Part shown: piece after piece, positions 24,989 to 32,905 of the stretch
How positions within the stretch are numbered: the first letter of the stretch is position 1
Layout of the letters: every line of letters begins with the position of its first letter
Assembly: GCA_039812765.1 (NCBI GenBank)
Contig: JBDIBF010000001.1
Location: 1 to 64,000, forward strand
Source of the DNA: JADJVL01 sp039812765
GTDB lineage: Bacteria > Acidobacteriota > Holophagae > Holophagales > Holophagaceae
Direction: 5' to 3'
Length of the DNA: 64,000 bases
The notes under the pieces: generated by a model
Seen by the model: only the letters and a program-made list of their open reading frames with translations
What the model was told of the DNA's origin: nothing
Database searches by the model: none
Translations under genes and position numbers: made by a program

Positions 24989-25705
24989 ATGAAGATCCGC
25001 AACCTCTTCCTCGCCGGCCTGGCGATGCTGGCCCTGGCCGCGCCGGCCACGGCCCAGGTCGAGAAGTCCAAGCGCCCCCGCGTGGCGGTGCTGGAGTTCC
25101 CCCCGGCGAAGAACGCCTATGAAGGCTGGCACTGGTACGGCGACAGCCACGTCAGCGAATCCAAGACCGCCAGCGTCATCCAGGACCTCTTCGTCACCGA
25201 GCTCAGCGAGGCGGGCAGCGGCAAGATCCGCCTCATCGACCGCGAGGCCCTCGAGAAGATCCGCGCCGAGATCAACTTCGGCCAGAGCGGAGAGGTGGAT
25301 CCCGCCACCGCGGTCAAGGTGGGCAAGCTCCTGGGCGTGAAGTACATGGTCACCGGCAAGATCACCCGCTTCGCCATGAAGAAGGGCGGCTTCTCCACGG
25401 GCTGGCTCACGGGCCTCGGCGTGGCGCGGGTCACCGGCAGTGCGGCCCTGGGCGCCGTGGCCGGCGACGTGAAGGTGGGCAAGACCGAGTTCACCGGCCG
25501 CCTGGACGCCCGCGTCATCGACGTGGAGACCGGCGAGATCATCGGCGCCGTGGGCGACGACAGCAAGGTGAGCAACGTGGGCGTGAAGGTGGCCGGCACC
25601 GGCGGCGAGGTCCAGTACGACCAGACCATGGTGAGCCAGGTCTTCGAGCCCATCGTGAAGGCCATGGCCCCCAAGCTCGTGAACAAGATCATGGCGGACC
25701 AGTAG
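24989..25705 (+). CDS. CsgG/HfaB family exported protein
   Basis: The 238-residue protein has a classical signal peptide (about residues 1-22, ending APATA-Q) and no lipobox cysteine. The mature part matches the CsgG fold: RVAVLEFPPAKN, VIQDLFVTELSEAG, IRLIDREALEKIRAEINFGQSGEVDPATAVKVGKLLGVKYMVTGKITRF, and a C-terminal RVIDVETGEI-type strand. CsgG proteins form outer-membrane secretion pores for curli; many relatives such as this one lack curli partners and their job is unknown. A strong GAAAGGAG site precedes the ATG. No curli genes are nearby. Confidence 0.88.
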   Translation: MKIRNLFLAGLAMLALAAPATAQVEKSKRPRVAVLEFPPAKNAYEGWHWYGDSHVSESKTASVIQDLFVTELSEAGSGKIRLIDREALEKIRAEINFGQSGEVDPATAVKVGKLLGVKYMVTGKITRFAMKKGGFSTGWLTGLGVARVTGSAALGAVAGDVKVGKTEFTGRLDARVIDVETGEIIGAVGDDSKVSNVGVKVAGTGGEVQYDQTMVSQVFEPIVKAMAPKLVNKIMADQ

Positions 25706-25723
25706 TCCCCCCTCGCTCCCTCC

Positions 25724-25749
25724 CCGCGGGCCTCCTCGGAGGCCCGCGG
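25724..25749. terminator. bidirectional hairpin terminator
   Basis: A near-perfect 12-bp stem CCGCGGGCCTCC/GGAGGCCCGCGG lies between the convergent CsgG and hydrolase genes, 18 nt after the CsgG stop. Confidence 0.65.
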
Positions 25750-25753
25750 CCGT

Positions 25754-26710
25754 TCAGGGGGCCGGCAGCGCCTGCGCCGTGAAGGCCCGGATCTCCTCGG
25801 CGTAGCGCGGCCCGAGCACGTCGGCGCAGTGGAGGTGCCAGGTCGGCACTTCCACGGTCCGGAGCCGCCGGAACCGGCCCGCCAGGAGCTTCTGCCCCGG
25901 GAAGGGCGCGAGGCGGTCCTGTGTCGCCATGAAACAGAGCGAGGGCGTCTGCAACGGCCCGCGCACCCGGGCCAGGAGATCGGTCTCCTCCGGCGCGTAG
26001 TCGCCGAGGCGTCCCGCCCGCCGTGCCGCCAGGGCTCCGATGCACGGGGCCAGGACGTGCCAGGCCCGGTCCTTCGGCCCGCGCACCAGCCGCTCGGCGA
26101 AGTCCCGGGAGCTGAGGGGGGCGCCCTCCCACACCAGTCCGCCCAGGGGGCCCCGGCCCTCGGCCTCCAGCGCCTGGGCGGCCAGGAGACCCACGGAGGC
26201 GCCGAGGCTGCGTCCCATGAGGAGGATGCGGTTGCGGGGCCAGCCCGAGGCCTCCAGATGGTGCACCACGGCCACCACCTCCTCGTGCTCCCGGGCACCG
26301 AAGGTCACCGGCGGGGCCGGGCTGCCCCCACGAAGGGCCTCGTCCCGCTTCCGGTAGGTGAAGATCGCGGCGTCCAGGTCGGGGAACCACTTCAGGGCGG
26401 GGCTGGTGCCCCACCGGTCGTCGCCGAAGCCGTGGAGGAGGAGGACGATGCCCCGGCTGGGCCGGGCCCGACCAAGGCGCCAGAGCTCCAGATCCCCCAC
26501 CCGCTCCCGCCGCCAGGTCCCGCCGGGATCCCCTTCGCCGCCCCGGGCGAGCTGCGCGTAGGTGTCGTCCACCCGGGCCAGGGGCTGGGGCCGGTAGAAA
26601 GGCGGGTTCACCAGCTCCCGGGCCACGGCCCGGGTCTTCCAGGCCACGAAGGCGCCGCCCCCCGCGAGGGCGAGCCCCGCCGCCAGGGCGGTCCAGGCCG
26701 GCGCCTTCAC
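25754..26710 (-). CDS. membrane-anchored alpha/beta hydrolase
   Basis: The 318-residue protein begins with an uncleaved signal anchor (WTALAAGLALAGGGAFVAW) and continues with an alpha/beta hydrolase domain: IVLLLHGFGDDRW (oxyanion region), the nucleophile elbow LMGRSLGAS (serine in GxSxG), a late acidic residue in MATQDRLAPF, and a histidine in WHLHCADV. The family covers esterases, lipases and thioesterases; the substrate is unknown. The start is GTG overlapping the stop of the ferredoxin gene (GTGA), so the two are translated together, an uncommon pairing. Confidence 0.82.
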   Translation of the reverse strand: MKAPAWTALAAGLALAGGGAFVAWKTRAVARELVNPPFYRPQPLARVDDTYAQLARGGEGDPGGTWRRERVGDLELWRLGRARPSRGIVLLLHGFGDDRWGTSPALKWFPDLDAAIFTYRKRDEALRGGSPAPPVTFGAREHEEVVAVVHHLEASGWPRNRILLMGRSLGASVGLLAAQALEAEGRGPLGGLVWEGAPLSSRDFAERLVRGPKDRAWHVLAPCIGALAARRAGRLGDYAPEETDLLARVRGPLQTPSLCFMATQDRLAPFPGQKLLAGRFRRLRTVEVPTWHLHCADVLGPRYAEEIRAFTAQALPAP

Positions 26711-27000
26711 CAGTACCCCGTGGTGACCGCCACGTCGGTGGAGCGGTCCGTCAGGCGGCACTGGCAGGCCAGGCGCACGCCGGAGGCGGCGCCATTGCGC
26801 TCCAGCACGAGGCGCTCGTGGGGGCCCGGAGGCGTCAAGGCGGCCTCGCCCTGGAGCACCAGGATCATGCAGCGTCCGCAGGCGCCCCTGCCGCTGCAGC
26901 TCGAGGCCACGGGCAGCCCGGCCTCCAGGCACTGCCGCATCAGGCTGCCGTGGCCGGAGAGGGCGCGGTCCCGTCCCCGGGTCCGCGCCGTGGCCGGCAT
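26707..27000 (-). CDS. 2Fe-2S ferredoxin
   Basis: The 97-residue protein is a plant-type [2Fe-2S] ferredoxin. The cluster cysteines are in SSCSGRGACGRCMI, followed 38-40 residues later by the fourth in LACQCRL. It should carry single electrons to a cytosolic redox partner that is not apparent here. The N-terminus is compact. It overlaps the downstream hydrolase gene and begins right after the lipoprotein stop codon (TAG at 27004-27002), so the three minus-strand genes look like one operon. Confidence 0.9.
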   Translation of the reverse strand: MPATARTRGRDRALSGHGSLMRQCLEAGLPVASSCSGRGACGRCMILVLQGEAALTPPGPHERLVLERNGAASGVRLACQCRLTDRSTDVAVTTGYW

Positions 27001-27001
27001 G

Positions 27002-27424
27002 CTAGGGCTCCAGCACGGCCTGGACGCCCGGCATCCCTTCGGCGGCCGGCGCGGGTTCGGGCGTGCCGTAGAGCACCGCGTCGAAGCGGGTGCTGAAGAG
27101 GACCCGGAAGAGGCCGGCCTCGGGACCCAGCTCCAGCTCCAGCTGGTCGGGACCGAAGGCCTCCCGGGCGCTGGAGAGGAAGAAGCGGTGCCTGCCGGGC
27201 GCCAGGCCCCGGATGACGAGGTGCTTCCCCCCCTTGGCCTTCTGCTGGACCGGGATGCGGACCCCGTCGAGGGCGAGTTCCATGGGCCCGACCACCTTCT
27301 GGGTGAACTGGAAGACCACCGTGCCCGGCGGCACCTTCCGGGTGGGCAGGGTGGGCGCCTTGGTCGAACACGCGGTGAGGATGGCCCATCCCGCCACCAT
27401 CGCTCCCAGCCGGCCTGCCTTCAT
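27002..27424 (-). CDS. hypothetical lipoprotein
   Basis: The 140-residue product has a lipobox ILTACS at about residues 15-20. The mature domain is beta-rich with KVPPGTVVFQFTQKVVGPMELALDGVRIPV and a LAPGRHRFFLSS segment, reminiscent of the PEGA-like 'g-h-l' pattern (a small surface beta domain where the polypeptide loops back), though not a clear match. It is the first gene of a tight three-gene operon with a ferredoxin and an alpha/beta hydrolase. Function unknown. Confidence 0.7.
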   Translation of the reverse strand: MKAGRLGAMVAGWAILTACSTKAPTLPTRKVPPGTVVFQFTQKVVGPMELALDGVRIPVQQKAKGGKHLVIRGLAPGRHRFFLSSAREAFGPDQLELELGPEAGLFRVLFSTRFDAVLYGTPEPAPAAEGMPGVQAVLEP

Positions 27425-27575
27425 GGTTCCTCCGAATCCGTCATGGTATCCCGCCGTCTGGGTTCCTCCAACGCACGGCGGCTCCTGGAAGGCCGTCCCG
27501 GGCGCCCCGCTCCCTTCCTGGCGTGCGCGGCGACGGGGTTCCCATCTATGCTGGGGGATTGCATCCGGAGACCCC

Positions 27576-28037
27576 ATGACCCGCGTCCTGCTTTCCACCG
27601 ACAAAGGCGACATCAACCTCGAGCTCTTCCCCAAGGAGGCTCCCGGCACCGTCGCCAACTTCACCAAGCTCGTGGAGGCGGGCTTCTACGACGGCCTCGC
27701 CTTCCACCGGGTCATCCCCGACTTCGTCATCCAGGGCGGCTGCCCCAACACGCGGCCCGGCGCCAGCGGCATGCCCGGCACCGGCGGTCCGGGCTGGAAG
27801 ATCAAATGCGAGACCGCCGGGAATCCGCACAAGCACGTCCTCGGCGCGCTCTCCATGGCCCACGCCGGCAAGGACACCGGCGGCAGCCAGTTCTTCATCT
27901 GCAACGGCAGCGCGCCGCGCCACCTGGACGGCGTGCACACGGTGTTCGGCCAGTGCGTCTCGGACGCGGACATCAAGGTCGTCCAGGCCATCCGCGCCAA
28001 CGACCGCATCCTGAAGGCCACCGTCACCGAGGCCTGA
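27576..28037 (+). CDS. peptidyl-prolyl cis-trans isomerase, cyclophilin type
   Basis: The 153-residue protein is a single cyclophilin domain without a signal peptide, thus probably cytosolic (PpiB-like). It shows LFPKEAPGTVANFTKLVEAGFYDGLAFHRVIPDFVIQGG with the catalytic arginine in FHRVI, GALSMAHAGKDTGGSQFFI, and LDGVHTVFGQCV. It catalyses proline isomerisation in folding proteins. The CCGGAG site upstream supports the ATG at 27576. A long perfect palindrome follows as terminator. Confidence 0.94.
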   Translation: MTRVLLSTDKGDINLELFPKEAPGTVANFTKLVEAGFYDGLAFHRVIPDFVIQGGCPNTRPGASGMPGTGGPGWKIKCETAGNPHKHVLGALSMAHAGKDTGGSQFFICNGSAPRHLDGVHTVFGQCVSDADIKVVQAIRANDRILKATVTEA

Positions 28038-28052
28038 GGTCGGCCCGCCGCG

Positions 28053-28082
28053 GCAGAAGGGCGCCCCGGGGCGCCCTTCTGC
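28053..28082. terminator. perfect 30-bp palindrome, terminator of the cyclophilin gene
   Basis: GCAGAAGGGCGCCCC and its exact reverse complement abut at 28067/28068, 16 nt after the stop. On RNA this gives an 11- to 13-bp stem with a small loop; no T-run. Confidence 0.65.
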
Positions 28083-28139
28083 GTGCCGAACCGGCGGTGC
28101 CGCCGCGCCTGGAGGGCGGAAGCCCCGGCCGCGCTGAAG

Positions 28140-28162
28140 TAGACTGGAAGGTCGGAGCCTCC
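28140..28162 (+). promoter_or_regulatory. TAGACT -10 plus Shine-Dalgarno start module of metG
   Basis: TAGACT (28140-28145) is 17 nt before the GTG start of metG, with CGGAG between. Confidence 0.5.
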
Positions 28163-30079
28163 GTGACGAAGCCCTTCTACCTGACGACGCCGATCTACTA
28201 CGTCAACGACCGCCCCCACATCGGCCACGTGTACACCACGGTCCTGGCGGATGTGGTCGCGCGCTTCCGCCGGATGCTGGGGGAGGAAGTCTTCTTCCTC
28301 ACGGGCACCGACGAGCATGGCCAGAAGGTGGAGAAGGCCGCCGCGGCCCGGGGCATCGCCCCCAAGGCCCTGGCGGACGAGGTCGTGCGCAACTACACCG
28401 AGGTCTTCGCCCGCATGGGCTTCACCCACGACCGCTTCATCCGCACCACGGACGCGGACCATCGGGAGGTTGTGCAGGCGCGCTTCCGCCAGCTCCTGGA
28501 GACCGGCGACATCACCAAGGCCACCTACAAGGGCCTCTACAGCGTGAGTGACGAGGCCTTCGTCACCGAGACCCAGGCCAAGGAGCTGCAGGCCCAGGGC
28601 CTCGCCCACCAGCTGGTGGAGCTGGAGGAGGAGACTTACAAGTTCCGGCTCAGCGCCTACCAGGACCGCCTGCTGCAGCACTACGCCGAGCACCCCGATT
28701 TCGTGCAGCCGGACTTCCGCTTCAACGAGGTCAAGCGCTTCGTCGAGGGCGGCCTCCAGGACCTGAGCATCAGCCGCACCTCGATCACCTGGGGCATCCC
28801 GGTGCCCGGGGACGAGCAGCACGTGGTCTACGTGTGGTTCGACGCCCTGCTGAACTACCTCACCGGGGCGAAGGGGAACGCCTGGCCGCCGGACCTGCAG
28901 CTGGTGGGCAAGGACATCCTGCGCTTCCACGCGGTGTACTGGCCGGCCTTCCTCATGGCCATGGGGCTGGAACTGCCGAAGACCATCCTGGCCCACGGCT
29001 GGTGGCTCATGGGCGCCGACAAGATGAGCAAGAGCAAGGGCAACATCGTGCGGCCCGACACGCTCCTGCGCTTCGGCAACGACGCCATGCGCTACTTCTT
29101 CATGCGCGACATGCAGATCGGCCACGACCGCGAGTTCAGCTTCGAGTCGCTCATCGACCGGCTCAACGCGGACCTGGCCAACGGTCTTGGCAACCTGGCA
29201 AGCCGCAGCCTCTCCATGCTCCGCCGCTACCGCGACGGGATCGTGCCCGAGGGGCCGGCGACGGACGACGACGACCGCGCGGCCCTGGACCAGCTCAAGA
29301 TCGCCCAGAACGCGTTCTTCGAGGCGGCCCGGCGCCACGACTTCGGCGCGGCCCTCGACCACCTCTGGGTCTACCTTCGCTGGCTGGACGGCTACATCGT
29401 GAAGGCCGAACCCTGGAAGCTGGCGAAGGACCCCGTCCACGCGCCGAAGCTGGACGCGGTGCTGGCCAACCTCTACCGCGCCCTACGGGCCACGGCCCTG
29501 ATGGTGGCGCCCGTGATGCCGGAGCTGGGCCAGGCCCTCTGGGAAGACCTCGGCCTCGAAGGCCGTGCCGCCGACCGCGGTTTCCAGGGCTTCGAGCCCT
29601 TCGCCCCCGCGCCCGCCCCCGTGCGCGATCCCCGCCCCCTCTTCGCCCGCATTGACAAGGAACAGGAGCTGAAAGCCATGGAAGAGAGCATCGCCCCGGC
29701 CACCCAGGAAGTCTCCCCGAGCGCCCCGGCCCTCGACGTGCCCCCGGTGAAGGAGAACATCGACTACGACACCTTCGCGAAGACGGACCTGCGCGTGGGC
29801 TTGATTCTCGAGGCCGAGGAGGTCCCGAAGAGCAAGAAGCTCATCAAGATGAAGGTAGACCTGGGCTTCGAGCAGCGCACCATCCTGGGCGGCATCAAGG
29901 AGGCCTACGCGCCGGCGGACCTGGTGGGCAAGCGGGTGGTGGTCGTCGCGAACCTCGCGCCCCGGGCGCTGATGGGCATCGAGAGCCACGGCATGCTGCT
30001 GGCGGCGAGCGACAACAACTCCAAGCCCTTCCTCGTCGCCCCGCCGGACGACGCCCTGCCGGGGTTCATCGTCAAGTGA
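28163..30079 (+). CDS. metG: methionine-tRNA ligase
   Basis: The enzyme charges tRNA-Met with methionine. The 638-residue sequence begins TTPIYYVNDRPHIGHVYTT with the HIGH motif, then GTDEHGQKVEKAA, YVWFDALLNYLTG and KMSKSKGNIV (KMSKS). The zinc-knuckle region has no CxxC cysteines visible, so it belongs to the shorter-linker, zinc-free branch. A C-terminal tRNA-binding (Arc1p/Trbp111-like) domain occupies about residues 535-638 (YDTFAKTDLRVGLI, ANLAPRALMGIESHGMLLAA). The GTG start is supported by CGGAG; the open frame upstream is not coding. Its stop overlaps the next start (GTGA). Confidence 0.96.
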   Translation: MTKPFYLTTPIYYVNDRPHIGHVYTTVLADVVARFRRMLGEEVFFLTGTDEHGQKVEKAAAARGIAPKALADEVVRNYTEVFARMGFTHDRFIRTTDADHREVVQARFRQLLETGDITKATYKGLYSVSDEAFVTETQAKELQAQGLAHQLVELEEETYKFRLSAYQDRLLQHYAEHPDFVQPDFRFNEVKRFVEGGLQDLSISRTSITWGIPVPGDEQHVVYVWFDALLNYLTGAKGNAWPPDLQLVGKDILRFHAVYWPAFLMAMGLELPKTILAHGWWLMGADKMSKSKGNIVRPDTLLRFGNDAMRYFFMRDMQIGHDREFSFESLIDRLNADLANGLGNLASRSLSMLRRYRDGIVPEGPATDDDDRAALDQLKIAQNAFFEAARRHDFGAALDHLWVYLRWLDGYIVKAEPWKLAKDPVHAPKLDAVLANLYRALRATALMVAPVMPELGQALWEDLGLEGRAADRGFQGFEPFAPAPAPVRDPRPLFARIDKEQELKAMEESIAPATQEVSPSAPALDVPPVKENIDYDTFAKTDLRVGLILEAEEVPKSKKLIKMKVDLGFEQRTILGGIKEAYAPADLVGKRVVVVANLAPRALMGIESHGMLLAASDNNSKPFLVAPPDDALPGFIVK

Positions 30080-30435
30080 AGGTGCCTGTCGCCAGCTTCT
30101 CGGAGGAGCGGCTCACGGACGCGCCCTTCGACGTGGTGGCCGCCCACCTGCGGACGCCCAGGAACTCGGCTTCCCTGGCTTTCATCGCCGAATGGACCTC
30201 CGTGTCGGGCGGCGTCGAGGAGATCCGGCTGGCCTGGACCCGCCGCCGCTTCCTCGCAGAGGAGGAGGGCCAGTTGGTGGCGAGGCCGGACGCGAAGGGC
30301 GCCCACCTGCGCCTCGAAGGCCGCATGAAGGGATGGGGCAGCCTCGTCGCCTTCGGGTCCCTGCGCTGGCACACCGACGACCTGCTCGACCGCCTGGTCC
30401 ACGAACTCGGAACGATGGAGGGAGCGCCCGAATGA
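30076..30435 (+). CDS. hypothetical protein downstream of metG
   Basis: The 119-residue protein starts with GTG inside the metG stop (GTGA) and ends in overlap with the next gene (ATGA), so it sits in a translationally coupled operon. It has no signal peptide or membrane segment. It contains VSGGVEEIRLAWTRRRFLAEEEGQLVARPDAKGAHLRLEGRMKGWGSLVAFGSLRWHTDDLLDRLVHE, alternating strands and a final helix. I do not recognise a family. Tight coupling on both sides makes it a real gene. Function unknown. Confidence 0.75.
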   Translation: MKVPVASFSEERLTDAPFDVVAAHLRTPRNSASLAFIAEWTSVSGGVEEIRLAWTRRRFLAEEEGQLVARPDAKGAHLRLEGRMKGWGSLVAFGSLRWHTDDLLDRLVHELGTMEGAPE

Positions 30436-30770
30436 AACCCGTCCTCTGGATGAAATCCTCCTGCACCACCTGCCGCAACGCGAAGGCGAAGCTCGCCGAG
30501 CTGGGGATCGAAGTGGAGGTCCGGGACTATTTCAAAAAGCCTCTGGAGGCCGCGGAACTCGAGGCACTCCTGCCCTCAGATCCCGCGCCCATGCTCGGGA
30601 CCAAGAGCCCGAAGTACAAAGAACTCGGCCTCAAGAACCGCAAGCTCACCAAGGCCGAGGCCATCGCGCTCATGGTGGCGGACAACAATCTCCTCAAACG
30701 GCCGATTCTGGTGCATCCGAAGGGCACGGTCATCGGTTTCGATGCGGCGGCCTACGAGGGGCTGCGCTAG
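30432..30770 (+). CDS. ArsC/Spx-like thioredoxin-fold protein (YffB type)
   Basis: The 112-residue protein fits the ArsC/Spx/YffB group: the N-terminal CTTC motif (SSCTTCRNAKAKL, about residues 10-22), the EVRDYFKKPL segment, and LKRPILVHPKGTVIGF near the end, where an arginine follows the K as in ArsC. YffB-like members are glutathione- or thiol-dependent reductases of unclear substrate. Without an ars operon, arsenate reduction is only a possibility. It begins in overlap with the upstream stop. Its stop codon is part of TAGGCT (30768-30773), which may be the -10 of xth. Confidence 0.83.
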   Translation: MKPVLWMKSSCTTCRNAKAKLAELGIEVEVRDYFKKPLEAAELEALLPSDPAPMLGTKSPKYKELGLKNRKLTKAEAIALMVADNNLLKRPILVHPKGTVIGFDAAAYEGLR

Positions 30771-30800
30771 GCTCAGGGTTCGTCTCCTCCAGAGGTTTGC

Positions 30801-31580
30801 ATGAAATTCATCAGCTGGAACGTGAACGGCTTCCGGGCGGTCCTGAAGAAGGGCTTTATGGAGTGGCTGGAGGCGGCCGATCCCGACATCCTCAACCTCC
30901 AGGAGATCCGCTGCGAGTGGGACGAGATCGACCTGGACGTGCGCAAGCAGCTCGAGGCGGGCTACGACATCTGCTGGTTCCCGGCGACGTCGAAGAAGGG
31001 CTACGCGGGCTCGGCGACGCTGTCCCGGCGCGGCGAGGGCTGGAAGCACAGCAAGGGCCTCGGCCTGCCGGAGGTGGACGCCGAGGGCCGCATGATCGTG
31101 AGCGCCCGGGACGGCCTCACCTTCATCGCCGGCTACTTCCCCAACGCCTCGGCGGGCCTCGTGCGCCTGGGCTTCAAGCAGCAGTTCGCCGAGGATCTCT
31201 CGAAGATCCTCAAGGCACGCCACAAGGCGGGCGAGCGGATCATTCTGGCCGGCGACATGAACGTGGCACCGGAGGAGATCGACCTCGCCCGGCCCAAGGA
31301 CAACGTGAAGAATCCCGGCTTCACCCCCGAGGAGCGCGCGGGCTTCCAACTCTACCTGAAGGCCGGCTTGCGGGACGTGCTCCGGGAACGGAACCCCGGT
31401 GTTCCGGGCCTCTACACCTGGTGGACCGCCCGGGGCGGCGCCAGGCAGAAGAACGTCGGGTGGCGCATCGACATCTTCCTGGTGAGCGAGGGCCTGCTCC
31501 CCCGGGTGCAGGACGCCGCGATCCACGCCGACGTCCTGGGCTCGGACCACTGCCCGATCTCCCTCACGCTGCGGGACTGA
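30801..31580 (+). CDS. xth: exodeoxyribonuclease III (AP endonuclease)
   Basis: The enzyme cuts DNA at abasic sites and removes 3' blocks in base-excision repair. The 259-residue sequence has FISWNVNGFRA, LNLQEIRCEW with the metal-binding glutamate, AGYFPNAS (active-site tyrosine), LAGDMNVAPEEIDL, and the C-terminal GWRIDIFLVS and LGSDHCPISL (catalytic Asp-His). GAGG precedes the ATG, and TAGGCT lies 27 nt upstream. It is followed by a strong bidirectional terminator. Confidence 0.95.
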   Translation: MKFISWNVNGFRAVLKKGFMEWLEAADPDILNLQEIRCEWDEIDLDVRKQLEAGYDICWFPATSKKGYAGSATLSRRGEGWKHSKGLGLPEVDAEGRMIVSARDGLTFIAGYFPNASAGLVRLGFKQQFAEDLSKILKARHKAGERIILAGDMNVAPEEIDLARPKDNVKNPGFTPEERAGFQLYLKAGLRDVLRERNPGVPGLYTWWTARGGARQKNVGWRIDIFLVSEGLLPRVQDAAIHADVLGSDHCPISLTLRD

Positions 31581-31597
31581 GGGACCGCGCCGGACAT

Positions 31598-31627
31598 GGG
31601 AAGGCGCCCCGGCGGGGGCGCCTTCCC
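31598..31627. terminator. bidirectional terminator after xth
   Basis: A 13-bp perfect stem GGGAAGGCGCCCC (31598-31610) with GGGGCGCCTTCCC (31615-31627) and a 4-nt loop sits between convergent genes. Confidence 0.75.
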
Positions 31628-31641
31628 CTTGCCCGCCGCGC

Positions 31642-32655
31642 TCAGAAGGAGCGGAGCATCTCCTTCACCTCGCCGGCCTTCTTCCCCGTGGGGGCGAGCT
31701 CCAGGTACTTGCGGAGGGCCTCCTTGGCGGCCTTCATGTTGTTCATGCCGAACTCCGCGATGCCGAGGATGTAGTAGGCGTCGGCGTAGTCGGACTTCAC
31801 CTTCAGGGCCTTGAGGGCGCCCTCCTTGGCCGCCTTGTAGTTCCCGGCGTTCAGGGCCACCACGCCCTCGTTGTAGGGGACCTCGGGCTGGGGGCCGGCG
31901 ATCTCGTCCATCAGCGCCTGGTATCTGGCTTCGGACTCCTTGTCCTTGGCCTCCTTGGCGATCTTGAGGAGGGCGCTCACCACCGGGGCGTCCTTCGGGC
32001 TCTTCTCCAGGTGCTTGGCGAGGAGGGGCTTGGCCTCCTCCGCCTTGCCGAGGTTGAAGTACACCATGCCCAAAAGGCGATTGGCCTTCGACGCCTTGTC
32101 CTCAAGGTCTTCCCGGATCTTCTCGTCGGTGGCCTTCTCCAGCGCGGCCTGGAAGGCCTTCGCGGCCTGCTGGGAGGGGGCCAGGGCCTTCGGATACTCC
32201 TTGGAGGAGTAGAAGCCCGCGCCGGCGTTGTAGGCTTCGGTCGCATCCTGCTCGGCCTTGATGCTCTCGTTCTCGGCGGCGGCGGCGGCGCTGACGGCGG
32301 GGGCCCCGGACTTTGCGGCCTCTTCCGGGGTGAGAAGAACGTAGTTCTTGGTGAGGACATCACCGAGGGGCACCTTGACGCGGTCCTTGATGCTGGCGAA
32401 ATCCGGGGCCGTCACCGTCACGTCGAACTCCTTGGGGTCGAGGCCGACCTGCATGAAGTTCCCCTTGTCGTCGGTCTTCATCTCCTTCTTCCAGTTGACG
32501 TCGATCCGGTTGAGGGTGATGACGGCGTTCTTGACCGGCTTCCCGTCGGAGGTCTTGACGGTGCCGGCGATGCGCCCGGTGGTGTCGGCGCGGAGGGCGG
32601 GAGCCACCACCAGGGCGGCCAGGGCGGGGATCAGGAGCGTGGTGCGGATCGTCAT
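31642..32655 (-). CDS. exported TPR protein with carboxypeptidase-regulatory-like domain
   Basis: The 337-residue protein has a signal peptide (cleaved near LRA-D, residue 23). Residues 25-110 form a CarboxypepD_reg-like beta sandwich (GRIAGTVKTSDGKPVKNAVITL), and the rest is tetratricopeptide repeats (AYNAGAGFYSSKEYPKAL, VYFNLGKAEEAKPLL, YNEGVVALNAGNYKAAKEGALKAL, AYYILGIAEFGMNNMKAAKEALRKYL). It should act in the periplasm as a scaffold or binding protein. Such two-domain proteins are frequent in Acidobacteriota, with no defined role. It is monocistronic and convergent with xth. Confidence 0.85.
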   Translation of the reverse strand: MTIRTTLLIPALAALVVAPALRADTTGRIAGTVKTSDGKPVKNAVITLNRIDVNWKKEMKTDDKGNFMQVGLDPKEFDVTVTAPDFASIKDRVKVPLGDVLTKNYVLLTPEEAAKSGAPAVSAAAAAENESIKAEQDATEAYNAGAGFYSSKEYPKALAPSQQAAKAFQAALEKATDEKIREDLEDKASKANRLLGMVYFNLGKAEEAKPLLAKHLEKSPKDAPVVSALLKIAKEAKDKESEARYQALMDEIAGPQPEVPYNEGVVALNAGNYKAAKEGALKALKVKSDYADAYYILGIAEFGMNNMKAAKEALRKYLELAPTGKKAGEVKEMLRSF

Positions 32656-32794
32656 GGTGAAGTCCTCCGGAACCGTTCAGGCACACGAGTTTCGCATGAA
32701 TCGTGCCGCGATCCCGGTCACAGCCGCAAGCTTCCGGCATCCTGCGTGGTTCCATCAGGTTGTGGTAGGCTCTCCCCAATTCTCCGAGGCTTTC

Positions 32795-32905
32795 ATGGCG
32801 CCAGCGGTCCCCGAACCGTTCTCCACAGCGCGGGTCGCCCCGTTGGCAGGAGCCGGCCGAGGGGCGGACCGCCACCGGATTCCTCGCGCAGGGGAGCTCG
32901 GATGA
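32795..32905 (+). CDS. possible 36-residue leader ORF coupled to the membrane TPR gene
   Basis: An ATG at 32795 with CCGAGG six bases upstream opens a 36-codon frame that ends TGA at 32903-32905, overlapping the ATG of the next gene (ATGA). TAGGCT (32766-32771) upstream could be a -10 box. The peptide is alanine-, proline- and arginine-rich with no recognisable motif. It may be a translational coupler, or simply an untranslated leader. The case rests on position only. Confidence 0.3.
   Translation: MAPAVPEPFSTARVAPLAGAGRGADRHRIPRAGELG

Noticed and set aside
25829..28162. Upstream extension of the metG reading frame to a 1416-codon ORF
   Set aside because: The frame stays open by high GC but runs antisense through three genes; metG homology and the promoter/ribosome module place the start at 28163.
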